Below, in pieces: positions 1 to 6,179 of a stretch of 7,160 nt of DNA. Location of the stretch: positions 10,194 to 17,353 of the forward strand of contig PFJA01000022.1 of assembly GCA_002782905.1 (NCBI GenBank), written 5' to 3'. The translations under genes were made by a program, and so were the position numbers. The stretch's first letter is position 1; each line of letters starts with the position of its first letter. The stretch comes from Lysobacterales bacterium CG_4_10_14_3_um_filter_64_11 (GTDB lineage Bacteria; Pseudomonadota; Gammaproteobacteria; Xanthomonadales; Xanthomonadaceae). The notes below the pieces were generated by a model, which made no database searches, was not told where the DNA came from, and saw only the letters and a program-made list of their open reading frames with translations.

Positions 1-53
1 GCCAGGCCCGCACTGCGGGTGTCGGTGGCGACGTCATCTGTCTTGTTGCCTGA
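1..53 (+). CDS. rpsH: 30S ribosomal protein S8, C-terminal end only (partial)
   Basis: The first 53 bases, read from position 3, encode QARTAGVGGDVICLVA and then a TGA stop. This matches the conserved end of S8, where a Gly-Gly-(Asp/Glu)-Val/Ile-x-Cys stretch closes the protein. S8 binds helix 21 of 16S rRNA in the small-subunit platform, and in E. coli it also represses the spc operon by binding its mRNA. The position fits too, since rpsH directly precedes rplF in the spc operon. The rest of the gene lies outside the window, so nothing can be said about its start or intactness. Only 16 residues are visible, but fit and context agree. Confidence 0.88.
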   Translation, partial: QARTAGVGGDVICLVA

Positions 54-68
54 TCCGGGAGAGCCTGC

Positions 69-596
69 ATGTCACGTGTAGCCAAATTGCCGATCACCCT
101 GCCGAAGGGTGTCGAGGTAGCGATTGCCGCAGATGCGATCACGGTGAAGGGCCCCAAGGGCGCTCTGTCGCAGTCCAGCATGGCCGGCGTCAGCGTCAAG
201 CTGGACAACGGCGAACTGGCCATCGCGCCAGCCACTAACGATAGCGACGCGCTTGCTGGTACCATGCGCGCCTTGCTTGCCAACATGGTGCATGGCGTCA
301 GTGTCGGTTTCGAGCGCAAGCTGGAACTGGTCGGCGTCGGCTATCGTGCCGCGATGCAGGGCAAGGACCTCGGTCTTACTCTGGGCTTTTCGCATCCGGT
401 CGTGTTCAAGGTGCCGGCGGGTGTCAGCGTTGAGACACCGACCCAGACCGAGGTGCTGGTCAAGGGCTCCGACAAGCAGTTGGTCGGCCAGGTTGCGGCC
501 AAGATTCGCGCATTCCGCAAGCCCGAACCCTACAAGGGCAAAGGCGTGCGTTATGCCGGTGAGAAAATCAACATGAAGGAAGCCAAGAAGGCGTAA
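69..596 (+). CDS. rplF: 50S ribosomal protein L6
   Basis: The 175-residue protein is within two residues of the E. coli length. L6 is built of two similar alpha/beta domains, here roughly residues 1-82 and 83-175, and sits at the base of the L7/L12 stalk near the sarcin-ricin loop of 23S rRNA. The second-domain signature PEPYKGKGVRY is at residues 152-162, and the GVGYRA motif that opens that domain is at about 89-94. The ATG at 69 is preceded by a GGGAGAG Shine-Dalgarno (57-63). The N-terminus MSRVAKLPI matches the family (S/MSRIGKxPI). It lies 15 nt after rpsH, so it is probably read from the same transcript. No missing residues or frameshift were seen. Confidence 0.98.
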   Translation: MSRVAKLPITLPKGVEVAIAADAITVKGPKGALSQSSMAGVSVKLDNGELAIAPATNDSDALAGTMRALLANMVHGVSVGFERKLELVGVGYRAAMQGKDLGLTLGFSHPVVFKVPAGVSVETPTQTEVLVKGSDKQLVGQVAAKIRAFRKPEPYKGKGVRYAGEKINMKEAKKA

Positions 597-664
597 TTGG
601 TTTCTTCGGTCAGCCGCTGGCTGTTCGGAGTATTCCCCACCCTTCAGCTTTCAAGGATAGAGAT

Positions 665-1018
665 ATGGACAAGAATATCGCCCGTTTGCGTCGCGCCAAG
701 ACCACCCGTTCCCACATCCGCAAGCTCGGTGTGCCGCGCCTGTCGGTGCTTCGTTCGGGGCAGCACATGTATGCGCAGGTGTTCAGTGCCGATGGTTCGG
801 TAGTGCTCGCCAGTGCTTCCACGGTTGAGCCGGCGGTGCGTGACGGGCTGACCGGCCTCAAAAATGCCGCTGCCGCCGCTCGCGTCGGTGCCGAGGTGGC
901 GAGTCGGGCGATCAAGGCGGGTATCGAAAAAGTCGCATTCGATCGCTCGGGCTATCGTTACCATGGCCGGATCAAGGCGCTGGCCGATGCCGCGCGCGAG
1001 GCCGGTCTCAAGTTTTAA
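665..1018 (+). CDS. rplR: 50S ribosomal protein L18
   Basis: The protein has 117 residues, the same as E. coli L18. L18 binds 5S rRNA and, with L5 and L25-type proteins, anchors it in the central protuberance of the large subunit. The basic N-terminus (MDKNIARLRRAKTTR) and the C-terminal signature FDRSGYRYHGR (92-102) followed by ALADAAREAGLKF are diagnostic. The ATG at 665 has an AAGGA Shine-Dalgarno (653-657) seven bases upstream. The gap from rplF is 68 nt, much longer than in enteric spc operons, and contains a small hairpin (stem CAGCC/GGCTG, 611-623). The gene is intact. Confidence 0.98.
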   Translation: MDKNIARLRRAKTTRSHIRKLGVPRLSVLRSGQHMYAQVFSADGSVVLASASTVEPAVRDGLTGLKNAAAAARVGAEVASRAIKAGIEKVAFDRSGYRYHGRIKALADAAREAGLKF

Positions 1019-1095
1019 GCCACGTTTCTCGCAGCACGATTCATAAACCACAACGATAAGCGGCCACTGTGCCGTAAGTATTTTGAGGAACATCG

Positions 1096-1602
1096 ATGAG
1101 CATTTCTGAACGTGACAACGGCGATGGCCTTGTCGAAAAGCTGGTAGCGGTCAACCGCGTATCAAAGACCGTCAAGGGCGGCCGCCAGTTCACCTTTACC
1201 GCGTTGACCGTGGTCGGCGATGCTGCCGGCAAGGTTGGTTTTGGTTATGGCAAGGCGCGTGAAGTGCCGGTCGCCATCCAGAAGTCGATGGAATATGCGC
1301 GCAAGGCGATGATCAACGTCGATCTCAACCAGGGCACCCTGTGGCATCCGGTCAAGTCGCGTCACGGCGCGGCGCAGGTTTACATGCAGCCGGCATCGCA
1401 AGGTACCGGTGTGATCGCCGGCGGCGCCATGCGTGCCGTGCTCGAAGCGGTGGGTGTCAAGGACGTGTTGGCGAAGGCGGTTGGCTCGCGCAATCCGATC
1501 AATCTGGTGCGCGCAACGCTGCGTGGTCTGCAGGCGATGCAGTCACCGGCTCATATTGCGGCCAAGCGCGGCAAGAGTGTGGAGGAAGTTCTCAATGGCT
1601 GA
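1096..1602 (+). CDS. rpsE: 30S ribosomal protein S5
   Basis: The protein has 168 residues (E. coli 167). S5 lies on the solvent side of the small subunit and contributes to mRNA helicase activity, translational fidelity and 16S maturation. The N-terminal double-stranded-RNA-binding fold spans about residues 13-76, with VNRVSKTVKGGR at 19-30 and GFGYGKAREVP at 48-58. The C-terminal ribosomal S5 fold includes MQPASQGTGVIAGGAMRAVLE (97-117) and KAVGSRNPINLVRAT (127-141). The end AAKRGKSVEEVL is typical. Its N-terminus is short, unlike the long charged extension I recall for Xanthomonas S5. The ATG at 1096 follows an AGGA Shine-Dalgarno (1086-1089). The stop overlaps the rpmD start region. Confidence 0.98.
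   Translation: MSISERDNGDGLVEKLVAVNRVSKTVKGGRQFTFTALTVVGDAAGKVGFGYGKAREVPVAIQKSMEYARKAMINVDLNQGTLWHPVKSRHGAAQVYMQPASQGTGVIAGGAMRAVLEAVGVKDVLAKAVGSRNPINLVRATLRGLQAMQSPAHIAAKRGKSVEEVLNG
1581..1588 (+). promoter_or_regulatory. Ribosome binding site of rpmD, inside the end of rpsE
   Basis: GGAGGAAG lies within the Val-Glu-Glu-Val codons of rpsE, six bases before the ATG at 1595. This strong site fixes the rpmD start at 1595 rather than at the in-frame ATG at 1604. It means L30 translation begins while S5 is still being finished, a layout that favours translational coupling (inference). Confidence 0.75.
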
Positions 1603-1777
1603 CATGACAGTCAAGGTGCGTTTGGTCAAGGGGCTGCGCGGTTGCCAGCAGCGCCACCGTCTTTCGGTCAAGGGGCTTGGCCTGCGCAAGATCAACGATG
1701 TGCGCGAGTTGCCGGACACCCCCAGTGTGCGCGGCCTGATCGCGCAGGTCCATTATCTCGTTCGCGTCGAGCAGTAA
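1595..1777 (+). CDS. rpmD: 50S ribosomal protein L30
   Basis: The gene encodes 60 residues (E. coli L30 has 59) and overlaps the end of rpsE by 8 nt in another frame. L30 is a small single-domain protein of the large subunit, not universal in bacteria. Visible hallmarks are the opening beta strand MTVKVRLVKG, the central GLGLRKIND at 27-35, and DTPSVRGLIAQVHYLVRVEQ at 41-60, matching the family pattern DTPxxRGMIxxVxxxVxVE. The start at 1595 is preferred because of the strong Shine-Dalgarno six bases upstream; a start at 1604 would remove only MAD. A Cys at residue 17 sits at a variable position. rplO follows after 25 nt. Confidence 0.96.
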   Translation: MADMTVKVRLVKGLRGCQQRHRLSVKGLGLRKINDVRELPDTPSVRGLIAQVHYLVRVEQ

Positions 1778-1802
1778 GTAAGCCCGAATCCAGGAGAACA
1801 CC

Positions 1803-2237
1803 ATGCGTCTGAATACCATCAAGCCGGCCCAAGGCTCGCGCAAGGCGCGTACCCGCGTCGGTCGCGGCATCGGTTCCGGCCTCGGCAAAACGTGTGGCCG
1901 CGGCCACAAGGGCTCTTTCGCGCGCGCCGGCAAAGGCAAGATCAAGGCCGGTTTCGAAGGCGGCCAGATGCCGATGTACAAGCGTTTGCCGAAGGTTGGC
2001 TTCCGCTCCAGGATCAAGGCCGAGCGTGCCGAGGTGCTGTTGTACAAGCTCGAAGCGCTGGCGATCGAGGTAATCGATTTTGCCGTGCTGCGCGAAGCCA
2101 AGCTGGTGCCGGCCGGTGCCAAGCAGGTGAAGGTCGTCAAAAAGGGCGAGATCACCCGCCGCATCGTGTTGCGCGGTCTTGGCGCCACGGCGGGTGCCAA
2201 GGCGGCCATTGAAGCGGCCGGCGGCCAGGTGGAATAA
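1803..2237 (+). CDS. rplO: 50S ribosomal protein L15
   Basis: The protein has 144 residues, equal to E. coli. L15 stabilises 23S rRNA folding in the core of the large subunit. It has a long basic, glycine-rich N-terminal extension that threads into RNA (RVGRGIGSGLGKTCGRGHKG, residues 18-37) and a C-terminal globular domain. Diagnostic motifs are FEGGQMPMYKRLPKVGF (51-67) and the ending GATAGAKAAIEAAGG. The segment after GHKG reads SFARAGKGKIKAG rather than the enteric QKSRSGG form; I recall this variant from Xanthomonadales. The ATG at 1803 follows AGGAG (1792-1796) by six bases. The stop is only 3 nt before secY. Confidence 0.98.
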   Translation: MRLNTIKPAQGSRKARTRVGRGIGSGLGKTCGRGHKGSFARAGKGKIKAGFEGGQMPMYKRLPKVGFRSRIKAERAEVLLYKLEALAIEVIDFAVLREAKLVPAGAKQVKVVKKGEITRRIVLRGLGATAGAKAAIEAAGGQVE

Positions 2238-2243
2238 GCAGTG
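2227..2243 (+). promoter_or_regulatory. secY translation start: ribosome binding site in the rplO tail and GTG start codon
   Basis: AGGTGG (2227-2232) overlaps the last codons of rplO and lies eight bases before the GTG at 2241. No ATG is available nearby in frame, and the downstream sequence immediately gives a SecY-like N-terminus, so GTG is the most likely start. With a 3-nt intergenic gap, secY translation is probably coupled to rplO (inference). Confidence 0.7.
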
Positions 2244-3599
2244 GCCCAGACCCCTTCCACTGCTGCCGGTCTGCTGGGCGGGCTCGGTAACCTGACCGAG
2301 CTTCGCCATCGGTTGTTGTTTGTCGTTGGCGCATTGATCGTGTATCGCATCGGAACGTTCATTCCGGTGCCTGGTATCGATCCGGCGGCGATGGTGCGCC
2401 TGATGGAGCAGCAGCAAGGCACCATCATCGACATGTTCAACATGTTTTCCGGTGGTGCGTTGTCGCGCTTGAGCCTGTTTGCGCTCAATGTGATGCCCTA
2501 CATCTCCGCGTCGATCATCATCCAGCTGTGCGCACAGATATTCCCGAGCCTGCAAGCCATCCGCAAGGAAGGCGAGAGCGGTCGCCGCAAGCTGACTCAG
2601 TGGACACGTTACTTTACCGTGTTGCTGGCGATGGGCCAGGCCGCCGGGGTGGCGTTGGCATTGCAAAGCCAGGGCGCGGGCGGTGGCATTCCGGTGGTGT
2701 ACAACCCCGGCTTTGGCTTCGTCGCGACGGCGGTGGTGTCGTTGACCGCCGGCACGATGTTTCTGATGTGGCTGGGCGAGCAGGTCACCGAGCGCGGTGT
2801 CGGCAACGGCATTTCATTGATCATTTTCGCGGGTATCGTCGCTGGGCTGCCGAGTGCGGTCATTGGCACCTTGCAGATGGTCGGCCGCGGTGAAATGAGC
2901 GCCATTCTGGTGTTCTTCGTATTCGCGCTGGTGCTTGGCGTCACCTATTTCGTGGTGTTCGTCGAGCGCGGGCAACGCCGGATCACGGTGAACTATGCCC
3001 GCCGCCAGGGTGGTCGCCAGGCGTACATGAACCAAAGCTCGCACCTGCCGCTGAAACTGAATATGTCGGGCGTGATCCCGGCCATCTTCGCCTCCAGCCT
3101 GATCATGTTTCCGGCAACCGCAGCCAGTTGGTTCAGCGATGCCAGCAGCAGTTTGCTGTTGCAGCGGGTCTCGCAGGCGCTGGCGCCAGGCGAAGCGTTG
3201 CACATCGTGTTGTATGGCGCTCTGATCGCCGGTTTCGCGTTCTTCTACACCGCGCTGGTGTTCAATTCGCAGGAAACCGCTGACAACCTGAAGAAGTCCG
3301 GCGCGCTGATTCCCGGCATTCGCCCTGGGCGGGCGACTGCCGAGTACGTCGATGCGGTGCTGACACGGCTGACCGCGGTGGGCGCGCTGTATCTGGTTGC
3401 GGTGTGCATCCTGCCCGAGATTCTGCGCACCGAGGCCAAGGTTCCGTTTTATTTCGGTGGCACCTCGCTGCTGATTGTTGTTGTCGTGGTGATGGATTTC
3501 ACCGCGCAGGTGCAGGCACATTTGATGTCGCACCAGTATGAAGGCCTGTTGAAAAAGGCCAACCTGAAAGGCGGTTCCCGCGGCGGCTTCGCGCGCTGA
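2241..3599 (+). CDS. secY: Preprotein translocase subunit SecY
   Basis: SecY is the channel-forming subunit of the SecYEG translocon in the inner membrane. It passes unfolded proteins driven by SecA and inserts membrane proteins from ribosomes. The 452-residue product is slightly longer than E. coli SecY (443). Ten hydrophobic segments are visible, near residues 22-40, 75-97, 122-142, 156-178, 189-209, 218-240, 274-297, 319-341, 376-394 and 402-422. The plug region is MFNMFSGGALSRLSLFALN (65-83). The cytoplasmic loop motif ERGQRRITVNYARRQ is at 242-256, followed by HLPLKLNMSGVIPAIFASS (268-286). GIRPG (359-363) contains the conserved arginine (R361) needed for SecA function in E. coli. It starts with GTG. 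It sits at its usual place after rplO; unlike in enterics, rpmJ does not follow. Confidence 0.98.
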   Translation: MAQTPSTAAGLLGGLGNLTELRHRLLFVVGALIVYRIGTFIPVPGIDPAAMVRLMEQQQGTIIDMFNMFSGGALSRLSLFALNVMPYISASIIIQLCAQIFPSLQAIRKEGESGRRKLTQWTRYFTVLLAMGQAAGVALALQSQGAGGGIPVVYNPGFGFVATAVVSLTAGTMFLMWLGEQVTERGVGNGISLIIFAGIVAGLPSAVIGTLQMVGRGEMSAILVFFVFALVLGVTYFVVFVERGQRRITVNYARRQGGRQAYMNQSSHLPLKLNMSGVIPAIFASSLIMFPATAASWFSDASSSLLLQRVSQALAPGEALHIVLYGALIAGFAFFYTALVFNSQETADNLKKSGALIPGIRPGRATAEYVDAVLTRLTAVGALYLVAVCILPEILRTEAKVPFYFGGTSLLIVVVVVMDFTAQVQAHLMSHQYEGLLKKANLKGGSRGGFAR

Positions 3600-3636
3600 A
3601 CGCTGACGGGCCTTTGGGCTCGCCAGCAACGCCAGA

Positions 3637-3657
3637 GCACGGGCACGTTCCCCGTGC
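3637..3657 (+). promoter_or_regulatory. RNA hairpin 1 after secY
   Basis: GCACGGG (3637-3643) pairs perfectly with CCCGTGC (3651-3657) around a seven-base loop. A shifted alternative (GGCACG 3642-3647 with CGTGCC 3653-3658) uses almost the same bases. No T-run follows, so it is not a rho-independent terminator by itself. It may protect the 3' end of a processed or terminated spc mRNA (inference). Confidence 0.5.
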
Positions 3658-3665
3658 CGGAGCAA

Positions 3666-3685
3666 CCGGTGCCGGTTGGCACTGG
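3666..3685 (+). promoter_or_regulatory. RNA hairpin 2 after secY
   Basis: CCGGTGCC (3666-3673) pairs with GGCACTGG (3678-3685) over a GGTT tetraloop, eight pairs with one G-U. Its GTGCC and GGCAC arms are also complementary to the arms of hairpin 1, so mutually exclusive folds are possible. No T-run follows directly. Confidence 0.5.
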
Positions 3686-3686
3686 G

Positions 3687-3714
3687 GGCTTCTAAATAAC
3701 CCGAAGCCTTGTTA
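3687..3714 (+). terminator. Weak terminator or attenuator-like hairpin 3 before rpsM
   Basis: GGCTTC (3687-3692) pairs with GAAGCC (3703-3708) around a ten-base AT-rich loop, followed by TTGTTATCATT. The six-pair stem is short, the loop large and the T-tract interrupted. If it terminates at all, it would be partial, letting some transcripts run from secY into rpsM. Confidence 0.3.
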
Positions 3715-3760
3715 TCATTGTCGATTCACTTGCGCTTTACTAAGTTTGGAGATTGCGTAG

Positions 3761-4117
3761 ATGGCGCGCATTGCCGGTGTCAACCTTCCCACCCAGAAGC
3801 ATGTCTGGGTAGGGCTTCAGAGCATTTTCGGCATTGGCCGTACACGGTCGAAGCAGATCTGCACCTCCGCCGAGGTGGCTCCCGTCACCAAAATCCGCGA
3901 CCTGAGCGAACCGGAAGTCGAGCGCTTGCGCGCCGAGGTCGCGAAGTTCGTGGTCGAGGGCGACCTGCGTCGTGAGGTCGGCATGTCGATCAAGCGGCTG
4001 ATGGATCTGGGCTGTTATCGCGGTCTGCGGCATCGCCGTGGTCTGCCATTGCGTGGTCAGCGCACGCGTACCAACGCCCGTACCCGCAAGGGTCCGCGTC
4101 GTGCGATCAAAAAGTAA
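3761..4117 (+). CDS. rpsM: 30S ribosomal protein S13
   Basis: The protein has 118 residues, identical to the E. coli length. S13 sits in the head of the small subunit, forms bridges B1a/B1b to the large subunit and reaches the P-site tRNA with its C-terminal tail. Its start MARIAGVNLP, the helix-two-turn-helix region around SIFGIGRTRSKQI (21-33), VVEGDLRREVGMSIKRLMDLGCYRGLRHRRGLP (64-96) and the basic tail RGQRTRTNARTRKGP (98-112) are all diagnostic. The ATG at 3761 follows GGAG (3748-3751) by nine bases. It is first in the alpha operon, where S4 repression acts in E. coli. Its stop codon overlaps the rpsK ribosome binding site. Confidence 0.98.
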   Translation: MARIAGVNLPTQKHVWVGLQSIFGIGRTRSKQICTSAEVAPVTKIRDLSEPEVERLRAEVAKFVVEGDLRREVGMSIKRLMDLGCYRGLRHRRGLPLRGQRTRTNARTRKGPRRAIKK

Positions 4118-4127
4118 GGGATAGACC

Positions 4128-4520
4128 ATGAGCAAGCCCGCAGCAGGCAAGACCAAGAAGAAGATCAAGCGCGTTGTCACCGACGGCATCGCCCACGTGC
4201 AAGCGTCGTTCAACAACACCATCATCACCATCACCGACCGCCAGGGCAATGCGCTGTCATGGGCTACCTCGGGTGGCGCCGGCTTCCGCGGCTCGCGCAA
4301 GTCGACGCCGTTTGCGGCACAGGTGGCGGCCGAAAAAGCCGGGCGTGTGGCGCTCGATTACGGGGTGAAGACCTTGGAAGTGCGGATCAAGGGCCCAGGC
4401 CCTGGCCGTGAGTCGGCGGTGCGTTCGCTCAACAATGTCGGCTACAAGATCACCAACATCATCGACGTGACCCCCATCCCGCACAACGGCTGCCGGCCGC
4501 CCAAGAAGCGCCGCGTCTAA
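4128..4520 (+). CDS. rpsK: 30S ribosomal protein S11
   Basis: The protein has 130 residues (E. coli 129). S11 lies on the platform of the small subunit, contacts S7 and S18-side rRNA, and supports the Shine-Dalgarno/E-site region. Conserved stretches are GIAHVQASFNNTIITITDRQGN (20-41), SGGAGFRGSRKSTPFAAQ (48-65), KGPGPGRESAVRSL (88-101) and DVTPIPHNGCRPPKKRRV (113-130). Asn120-Gly121 in HNGC corresponds to the site converted to isoaspartate in E. coli S11. The ATG at 4128 follows AAGGGA (4116-4121), which begins within the rpsM stop codon, suggesting coupled translation. Confidence 0.98.
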   Translation: MSKPAAGKTKKKIKRVVTDGIAHVQASFNNTIITITDRQGNALSWATSGGAGFRGSRKSTPFAAQVAAEKAGRVALDYGVKTLEVRIKGPGPGRESAVRSLNNVGYKITNIIDVTPIPHNGCRPPKKRRV

Positions 4521-4534
4521 GGAGTTAGCTCATC

Positions 4535-5164
4535 ATGGCCCGCTACATCGGTCCCACCTGTAAACTTGCGCGCCGCGAAGGCGCGGATTTGTCGCTCAAA
4601 AGCCCGGCCCGCGCGGTCGACTCCAAGTGCAAGCTCGAGCAAAAGCCGGGTCAGCACGGCGCCACTGCGCGTCGCGGAAAGCTGTCCGACTATGCCAGCC
4701 AGCTGCGTGAAAAGCAGAAGGTCAAGCGTATCTACGGCCTGCTGGAACGCCAATTCCGCAACTATTACAAAAAAGCAGCTACCAAGCGCGGCAACACCGG
4801 CGACACCTTGTTGCAGTTGTTGGAATCGCGCTTGGACAATGTCGTTTATCGCATGGGTTTTGCGGTTACCCGCGCCCAGGCCCGGCAGTTGGTATCGCAC
4901 AAGGCGGTGCTGCTGAATGGCAAAGCGGTGAACCTGCCGTCGTTGCAGGTCAAGGTTGGCGATGAAATCGCGCTGACCGAGCGGGCACGTGCACAGTTGC
5001 GCGTGCAGGAAGCCTCGGCACTCAGCGCACAAATGGATCTTGTTCCGAACTGGATCGAAGTGGACGGCAAGAAGTTCACCGGCGTTTTCAAGTCGGTCCC
5101 GGAGCGTTCCGATCTGCCTTCGGACATCAATGAAGCGCTGATCGTAGAGCTGTACTCGAAGTAA
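4535..5164 (+). CDS. rpsD: 30S ribosomal protein S4
   Basis: The protein has 209 residues (E. coli 206). S4 is a primary 16S rRNA binder that nucleates 5'-domain assembly, influences fidelity, and represses the alpha operon by binding the rpsM leader in E. coli. The N-terminal region opens with MARYIGPTCKLARREGADL and includes CKLEQKPGQHG (32-42), LSDYASQLREKQKVKRIYG (50-68) and ERQFRNYYKKA (71-81). The S4 RNA-binding domain spans about 98-145 (SRLDNVVYRMGF, ARQLVSHKAVLLNG). The end ERSDLPSDINEALIVELYSK is highly conserved. Cys9 and Cys32 occupy two of the four positions that bind zinc in some bacterial S4 proteins; the other two are Ala12 and Arg26. The ATG at 4535 follows TAAGGAG (4518-4524), which contains the rpsK stop. 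Confidence 0.98.
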   Translation: MARYIGPTCKLARREGADLSLKSPARAVDSKCKLEQKPGQHGATARRGKLSDYASQLREKQKVKRIYGLLERQFRNYYKKAATKRGNTGDTLLQLLESRLDNVVYRMGFAVTRAQARQLVSHKAVLLNGKAVNLPSLQVKVGDEIALTERARAQLRVQEASALSAQMDLVPNWIEVDGKKFTGVFKSVPERSDLPSDINEALIVELYSK

Positions 5165-5183
5165 ACCAGGAGATCCGCTGACC

Positions 5184-6179
5184 ATGTCAGTTTCCGCCAA
5201 TCAGGTGCTGCGTCCAAGCGGTATCGGTATCGAACGTATCGCTTCCAATCGCGCCAAAGTCGTGATCGAGCCGCTGGAACGCGGTTTCGGCCACACCTTG
5301 GGCAACGCGTTGCGTCGCGTGCTGTTGTCCGCCATCCCCGGCTTTGCCATTACCGAAGTCGAAATCGACGGCGTGTTGCATGAATACACCACCGTTGAGG
5401 GCTTGCGCGAGGACGTGATCGACGTACTGCTCAATCTCAAGGATGTTGCGATTCGCATGCACACCGTCGAGCAGACCACGCTGGTGCTGTCCAAACAGGG
5501 CCCGGGCGTGGTCACCGCGGGCGATATCCGCACCGATCACAACGTCGAGATCATCAACCCCGAGTTGGTGATCTGTAATCTCACCAAAGGCATTGCCTTG
5601 AACATGCGCGTCAAGATCGAGCGCGGTTATGGCTACCAGCCGAGCACCACGCGGCGTGGTCCCGACGAGGAGACGCACGCGATCGGGCGGCTGCTGCTGG
5701 ATGCCTCGTTCTGCCCGGTGCGGCGCGTCGCGTATGCAGTTGAAGCGGCCCGTGTTGAACAGCGCACCGATCTGGACAAGCTGGTGCTCGACATCGAGAC
5801 CAACGGCACCATCGATGCCGAGGAAGCGGTTCGTACCGCTGCCGATATCCTCACCGATCAGCTCTCGGTGTTCGGCGACTTCACCCAGCGCGATCGCGCC
5901 GGTGTGCAGCCGGCGGTGTCCGGTGTCGATCCGGTGCTGTTGCGTCCGATCGACGACCTCGAGCTGACGGTGCGCTCCGCCAATTGCCTCAAGGCCGAAA
6001 ACATCTACTACGTGGGCGATCTGATTCAGCGCACGGAAGTGGAACTGTTGAAGACGCCGAACCTCGGCAAGAAGTCGCTGACCGAGATCAAGGAAGTGTT
6101 GGCGCAGCGCAGCCTGTCGCTGGGGATGAAGCTGGAAAACTGGCCGCCGGCCGGTTTGCAGCAAGGCATGCTTGGCTGA
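5184..6179 (+). CDS. rpoA: DNA-directed RNA polymerase subunit alpha
   Basis: The 331-residue product (E. coli 329) forms the dimer on which beta and beta' assemble. The N-terminal domain, about 1-233, contains EPLERGFGHTLGNALRRVLLS (29-49) including the dimerisation and beta-contact region. A linker around 234-248 joins the C-terminal domain, about 249-331, which binds UP-element DNA and activators. DNA-contact residues are conserved: R264, N267 and C268 in VRSANCLKAE correspond to E. coli R265, N268 and C269, and G295, K297 and S298 in LGKKSL correspond to G296, K298 and S299. LENWPP is present near the end. The ATG at 5184 follows AGGAG (5168-5172) by eleven bases. It is placed between rpsD and rplQ, as in other gammaproteobacteria. 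Confidence 0.99.
   Translation: MSVSANQVLRPSGIGIERIASNRAKVVIEPLERGFGHTLGNALRRVLLSAIPGFAITEVEIDGVLHEYTTVEGLREDVIDVLLNLKDVAIRMHTVEQTTLVLSKQGPGVVTAGDIRTDHNVEIINPELVICNLTKGIALNMRVKIERGYGYQPSTTRRGPDEETHAIGRLLLDASFCPVRRVAYAVEAARVEQRTDLDKLVLDIETNGTIDAEEAVRTAADILTDQLSVFGDFTQRDRAGVQPAVSGVDPVLLRPIDDLELTVRSANCLKAENIYYVGDLIQRTEVELLKTPNLGKKSLTEIKEVLAQRSLSLGMKLENWPPAGLQQGMLG

Larger units (their letters stand above)
3600..3760 (+). other. secY-rpsM intergenic region: hairpin cluster and presumed alpha-operon leader, no rpmJ
   Basis: This 161-nt gap separates spc-type from alpha-type genes. In all three frames it shows no L36-like protein (no Cys-rich MKVRxSVK-type reading). The first half carries three successive hairpins, annotated separately. 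The second half (about 3690-3745) is markedly AT-richer than its surroundings. The last bases, TTTGGAGATTGCGTAG before the ATG, resemble the region before E. coli rpsM as I recall it; there S4 binds a pseudoknot that spans the rpsM start. A weak TGCGC (3731-3735)/GCGCA (3766-3770) pairing could fold back on the start region. The S4-target role is inference. Confidence 0.5.

Noticed and set aside
1604..1777. Alternative rpmD start at the second ATG
   Set aside because: The ATG at 1595 has the better-spaced strong ribosome binding site; the protein core is the same either way.
1592..2666. Two overlapping minus-strand open frames (298 and 324 codons) over rpmD, rplO and secY
   Set aside because: Both are antisense to confirmed genes and overlap each other; their composition follows from the codon bias of the + strand genes.
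2814..3665. 283-codon minus-strand open frame across secY
   Set aside because: It is the antisense shadow of SecY, Gln/His/Arg-rich, with no recognisable domain and no ribosome binding site noted.
3690..3718. Promoter with TATCAT (3713-3718) as -10 box
   Set aside because: The -10 is a fair match, but the bases 17 upstream (TTCTAA) are a poor -35. An alpha-operon promoter may exist here, but the sequence does not support placing one.
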